From: Piscicola geometra
Lineage: Eukaryota > Annelida > Clitellata > Hirudinida > Piscicolidae
Direction: 5' to 3'
DNA length: 64,000 bases
Assembly: GCA_943735955.1 (NCBI GenBank)
Contig: OX030964.1
Span: 1-64,000, forward strand
The notes below the pieces were generated by a model that did not search any database, was not told where the DNA came from, and worked only from the letters and a program-made list of their open reading frames with translations. Of the stretch, positions 61,010 to 64,000 are shown in pieces; position 1 is the first letter of the stretch; each line of letters starts with the position of its first letter. The translations under genes and the position numbers were made by a program.

Positions 61010-61912
61010 TTTCATTCATAGTGATGATGATGATGTTTCTGTCATAGTGATGATGATGATGTTTCTGGGACAGTGATGATGATGATGTTTCTGGGACAGT
61101 GATGATGATGATGTTTCTGTCATAGTGATGATGATGATGTTTCTGTCATAGTGATGATGATGATGTTTCTGTTACAGTGATGATGATGATGTTTCTGGGA
61201 CAGTGATGATGATGATGTTTCTGTTACAGTGATGATGATGATGTTTCTGTTACAGTGATGATGATGATGTTTCTGTTACAGTGATGATGATGATGTTTCT
61301 GGGACAGTGATGATGATGATGTTTCTGTCATAGTGATGATGATGATGTTTCTGTTACAGTGATGATGATGATGTTTCTGGGACAGTGATGATGATGATGT
61401 TTCTGGGACAGTGATGATGATGATGTTTCTGTTACAGTGATGATGATGATGTTTCTGTTACAGTGATGATGATGATGTTTCTGTTACAGTGATGATGATG
61501 ATGTTTCTGTTACGGTGATGATGATGATGTTTCTGTTACAGTGATGATGATGATGTTTCTGTTACAGTGATGATGATGATGTTTCTGTTACAGTGATGAT
61601 GATGATGTTTCTGTTACAGTGATGATGATGATGTTTCTGTCATAGTGATGATGATGATGTTTCTGTTACAGTGATGATGATGATGTTTTTGTTACAGTGA
61701 TGATGATGATGTTTCTGGGACAGTGATGATGATGATGTTTCTGGGACAGTGATGATGATGATGTTTCTGTTACAGTGATGATGATGATGTTTCTGTTACA
61801 GTGATGATGATGATGTTTCTGTTACAGTGATGATGATGATGTTTCTGTTACAGTGATGATGATGATGTTTCTGGGACAGTGATGATGATGATGTTTCTGG
61901 GACAGTGATGAT
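61010..61912. repeat. 26-bp minisatellite with three variant states in a GFM1 intron
   Basis: About 34 units of GTGATGATGATGATG followed by TTTCTG plus a five-base variable part: TTACA, GGACA or TCATA. Each unit thus ends TTTCTGTTACAG, TTTCTGGGACAG or TTTCTGTCATAG, which resembles a 3' splice acceptor. The three types alternate irregularly, a natural multi-state array. It fills most of intron 60982-61985. Confidence 0.96.
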
Positions 61913-61985
61913 AGATCAAAGTGAAAGATGAACAGAAGGGTGATAATGATAATGATTTCATCATCATCATCACCACCACACACAG

Positions 61986-62062
61986 AGGCAGTGACGAATG
62001 CGGATGAGACACTGGGGGAGATGTTCTTGCAGGAGAAAACGCCAAGTGTCGACCAACTGAAG
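61986..62062 (+). CDS. GFM1: GFM1 exon: LGEMFLQEK segment
   Basis: The exon completes Glu and then reads AVTNADETLGEMFLQEKTPS followed by VDQLK, matching family [25 protein letters not shown]. The acceptor CACCACCACACACAG lies inside CA-rich DNA without a T-rich tract; the donor is AAG/GTTGGC. Phase 0 end. Confidence 0.93.
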
Positions 62063-62069
62063 GTTGGCA

Positions 62070-62400
62070 TCATTATCATCATCATCATCATTCTCGTTGT
62101 GAACCATCCACCACCACCATCCACCACCACCACCATCCACCACCAACTACAGCCACCCTCCACCACCACCACCTACCACCACCATCCACCACCACCACCA
62201 TCCACCACCACCACCATCCACCACCACCACCCTCCACCACCACCACCTACCACAACCACCACCTACCACCTACCACCCTCCACCACCACCACCCTCCACC
62301 ACCACCACCAACTACAGCCACCCTCCACCACCACCACCTACCACCACCATCCACCACCAACTACCACCACCACCTACATCCACCCACTACAATTACCATC
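62070..62400. repeat. (ATC)n then CCACCA-rich repeat
   Basis: A short ATC run just after the donor is followed by irregular CCACCACCATCCACC / ACCTACCACC DNA. This is the left part of the intron 62063-63662. Confidence 0.9.
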
Positions 62401-62439
62401 AATCAATTTCATCCACCAAAAGCTTCTGACTACCACCAC

Positions 62440-63300
62440 CAAGACATCCCATCATCATCATCACCAAGACACCCCATCATCATCCTCACCAAGACATCCC
62501 ATCATCATCCTCACCAAGACATCCCATCATCATCCTCACCAAGACATCCCATCATCATCCTCACCAAGACATCCCATCATCATCATCACCAAGACATCCC
62601 ATCATCATCCTCACCAAGACATCCCATTATCATCCTCACCAAGACATCCCATCATCATCCTCACCAAGACATCCCATCATCATCCTCACCAAGACATCCC
62701 ATCATCATCCTCACCAAGACATCCCATCACCATCCTCACCAAGACATCCCATCATCATCCTCACCAAGACATCCCATCATCATCCTCACCAAGACATCCC
62801 ATCATCATCATCACCAAGACATCCTATCATCATCCTCACCAAGACATCCCATCATCATCCTCACCAAGACATCCCATCATCATCTTCACCAAGACATCCC
62901 ATCATCATCATCACCAAGACATCCCATCATCATCCTCACCAAGACATCCCATCATCATCATCACCAAGACATCCCATCATCATCATCACCAAGACATCCC
63001 ATCATCATCCTCACCAAGACATCCCATCATCATCATCACCAAGACATCCCATCATCATCCTCACCAAGACATCCCATCATCATCCCCACCAAGACACCCC
63101 ATCATCATCCTCACCAAGACATCCCATTATCATCCTCACCAAGACATCCCATCATCATCCTCACCAAGACATCCCATCACCATCCTCACCAAGACATCCT
63201 ATCATCATCCTCACCAAGACATCCCATCATCATCCTCACCAAGACATCCCATCATCATCTTCACCAAGACATCCCATCATCATCCTCACCAAGACATCCT
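62440..63300. repeat. 25-bp minisatellite (CATCCCATCATCATCCTCAC + CAAGA)n
   Basis: About 34 units made of CATCCCATCATCATCCTCAC plus CAAGA, with ATCATCATC in place of ATCATCCTC in some units and minor substitutions. Block order repeats: CCCATTATCATCC at about 62625 and again at about 63123 suggests a ~500-bp duplication. The open plus-strand frame through it is a composition effect. Confidence 0.95.
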
Positions 63301-63655
63301 ATCACCACCATCACCACGACGACCATCACCACCATCACCAAGACATCCCATCACCACCATCACCACGACGACCATCACCACCATCACCACGACGACCATC
63401 ACCACCACCACCACGACGACCATCACCACCATCACCACGACGACCATCACCACCATCACCATGACGACCATCACCACCACCACCACGACGACCATCACCA
63501 CCATCACCACGACGACCATCACCACCACCACCACGACGACCATCACCACCATCACCACGACGACCATCACCACCATCACCACGACGACCATCACCACCAC
63601 CACCACGACGACCATCACCACCATCACCACGACGACCATCACCACCACCACCATG
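63300..63655. repeat. 24-bp (CACCACCATCACCACGACGA)-type minisatellite
   Basis: Units of CACCACCATCACCACGACGA plus CCAT alternate with units in which CATCACC is CACCACC. It runs up to the acceptor of the last GFM1 exon (ATGACGACAG). Confidence 0.95.
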
Positions 63656-63662
63656 ACGACAG

Positions 63663-63817
63663 GAGGCGATCAGAAGGGCATGTCTGAGACGCACTTTCAC
63701 TCCAGTGCTCTTGGGCTCTGCACTCAAGAACAAGGGAGTGCAGTGTCTGCTCGATGCCATCGTAGCCTACCTGCCCAACCCTGCCCAAGTCGACAACTAC
63801 GCCCTAGATGAGACTGG
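63663..63817 (+). CDS. GFM1: GFM1 exon: G5 region and following helix
   Basis: The exon reads [40 protein letters not shown] and [10 protein letters not shown]. It aligns with family [58 protein letters not shown] contains the G5 SAL motif. Acceptor GACGACAG at 63662; the likely donor is ACTGG/GTTGGT at 63818, ending after two bases of Gly. Later exons (domains II-V) lie beyond the window. Confidence 0.93.
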
Positions 63818-64000
63818 GTTGGTTGGTGTGGTGGTGGTGGTGGGTTGGTTGGTGTGATGGTGGTGGGTTGGTTAGTGTGGTGGTGGTGGTGGGTTGGTTG
63901 GTGTGGTGGTGGTGGGTTGGTTGGTGTGGTGGTGGTGGTGGTGGGTTGGTTGGTGTGGTGGTGGTGGTGGGTTGGTTGGTGTGGTGGTGGGTTGGTTGGT
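63818..64000. repeat. GGTTGGTGTGGTGGTGGTGG-type minisatellite starting at a splice donor
   Basis: Units of GGTTGGTTGGTGTGGTGG with a variable number of TGG start directly at the donor GTTGGT and run to the window end. It is G-rich, and many GT pairs repeat the donor sequence. Confidence 0.93.

Noticed and set aside
61928..63811. 627-codon His/Thr/Pro-rich open frame
   Set aside because: It runs through three different minisatellites and two GFM1 exons in the wrong frame.

Overview
The window is animal (metazoan) nuclear DNA. The evidence is two conserved nuclear genes for mitochondrial GTPases split by spliceosomal introns, several non-LTR retrotransposons, a hairpin MITE, and very dense micro- and minisatellites. 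The species cannot be fixed from the sequence. The retroelement relics and repeat load suit a marine invertebrate, but that is an inference.

Layout. 1-590 is a purine-only minisatellite. 600-4000 is AT-rich DNA with no host gene. It holds a plus-strand reverse-transcriptase tail ending in ATG repeats, minus-strand relics of an L2/CR1-like LINE with a scrambled domain order, and a roughly 215-bp MITE with 9-bp target duplications. From 4004 to 55301 the plus strand carries ten recognisable exons of OPA1, the inner-membrane fusion dynamin. They run from the membrane anchor through the coiled coil and GTPase domain to the start of the middle domain. The first introns are 90-275 bp. The intron after the G3 (DLPG) exon is 43,239 bp, of which 42,570 bp (7001-49570) is one uninterrupted minisatellite made of 20-bp and 24-bp units. 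After two more GTPase exons come a CCACCC-rich array and a 4.3-kb array of 11/12-bp CTCATGACTCC units. One middle-domain exon follows at 55237-55301.

From about 55670 to 60010 lies a frameshifted non-LTR retrotransposon on the plus strand: N-terminal zinc fingers with a degenerate 2A-like motif, APE endonuclease, reverse transcriptase with YADD, RNase H and a C-terminal zinc knuckle. After it the sequence enters the middle of GFM1 (mitochondrial elongation factor G1), with five plus-strand exons from the G4 motif (NKLD) past G5 at 60266-63817. Each intron is filled by a different tandem repeat.

The main puzzles are these. (1) A giant two-state minisatellite separates the G3 and G4 exons of an essential GTPase and shows higher-order duplications. 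(2) About 75 residues of OPA1 are missing between 49990 and 55237. (3) The C-terminal half of OPA1 and the N-terminal third of GFM1 are both absent, and the two truncated genes meet around a retrotransposon, so the join is either a rearrangement or a misassembly. (4) Several repeat arrays begin at, or within a few bases of, a splice donor. OPA1 and GFM1 both act in mitochondria, but nothing here shows that they work as a unit.
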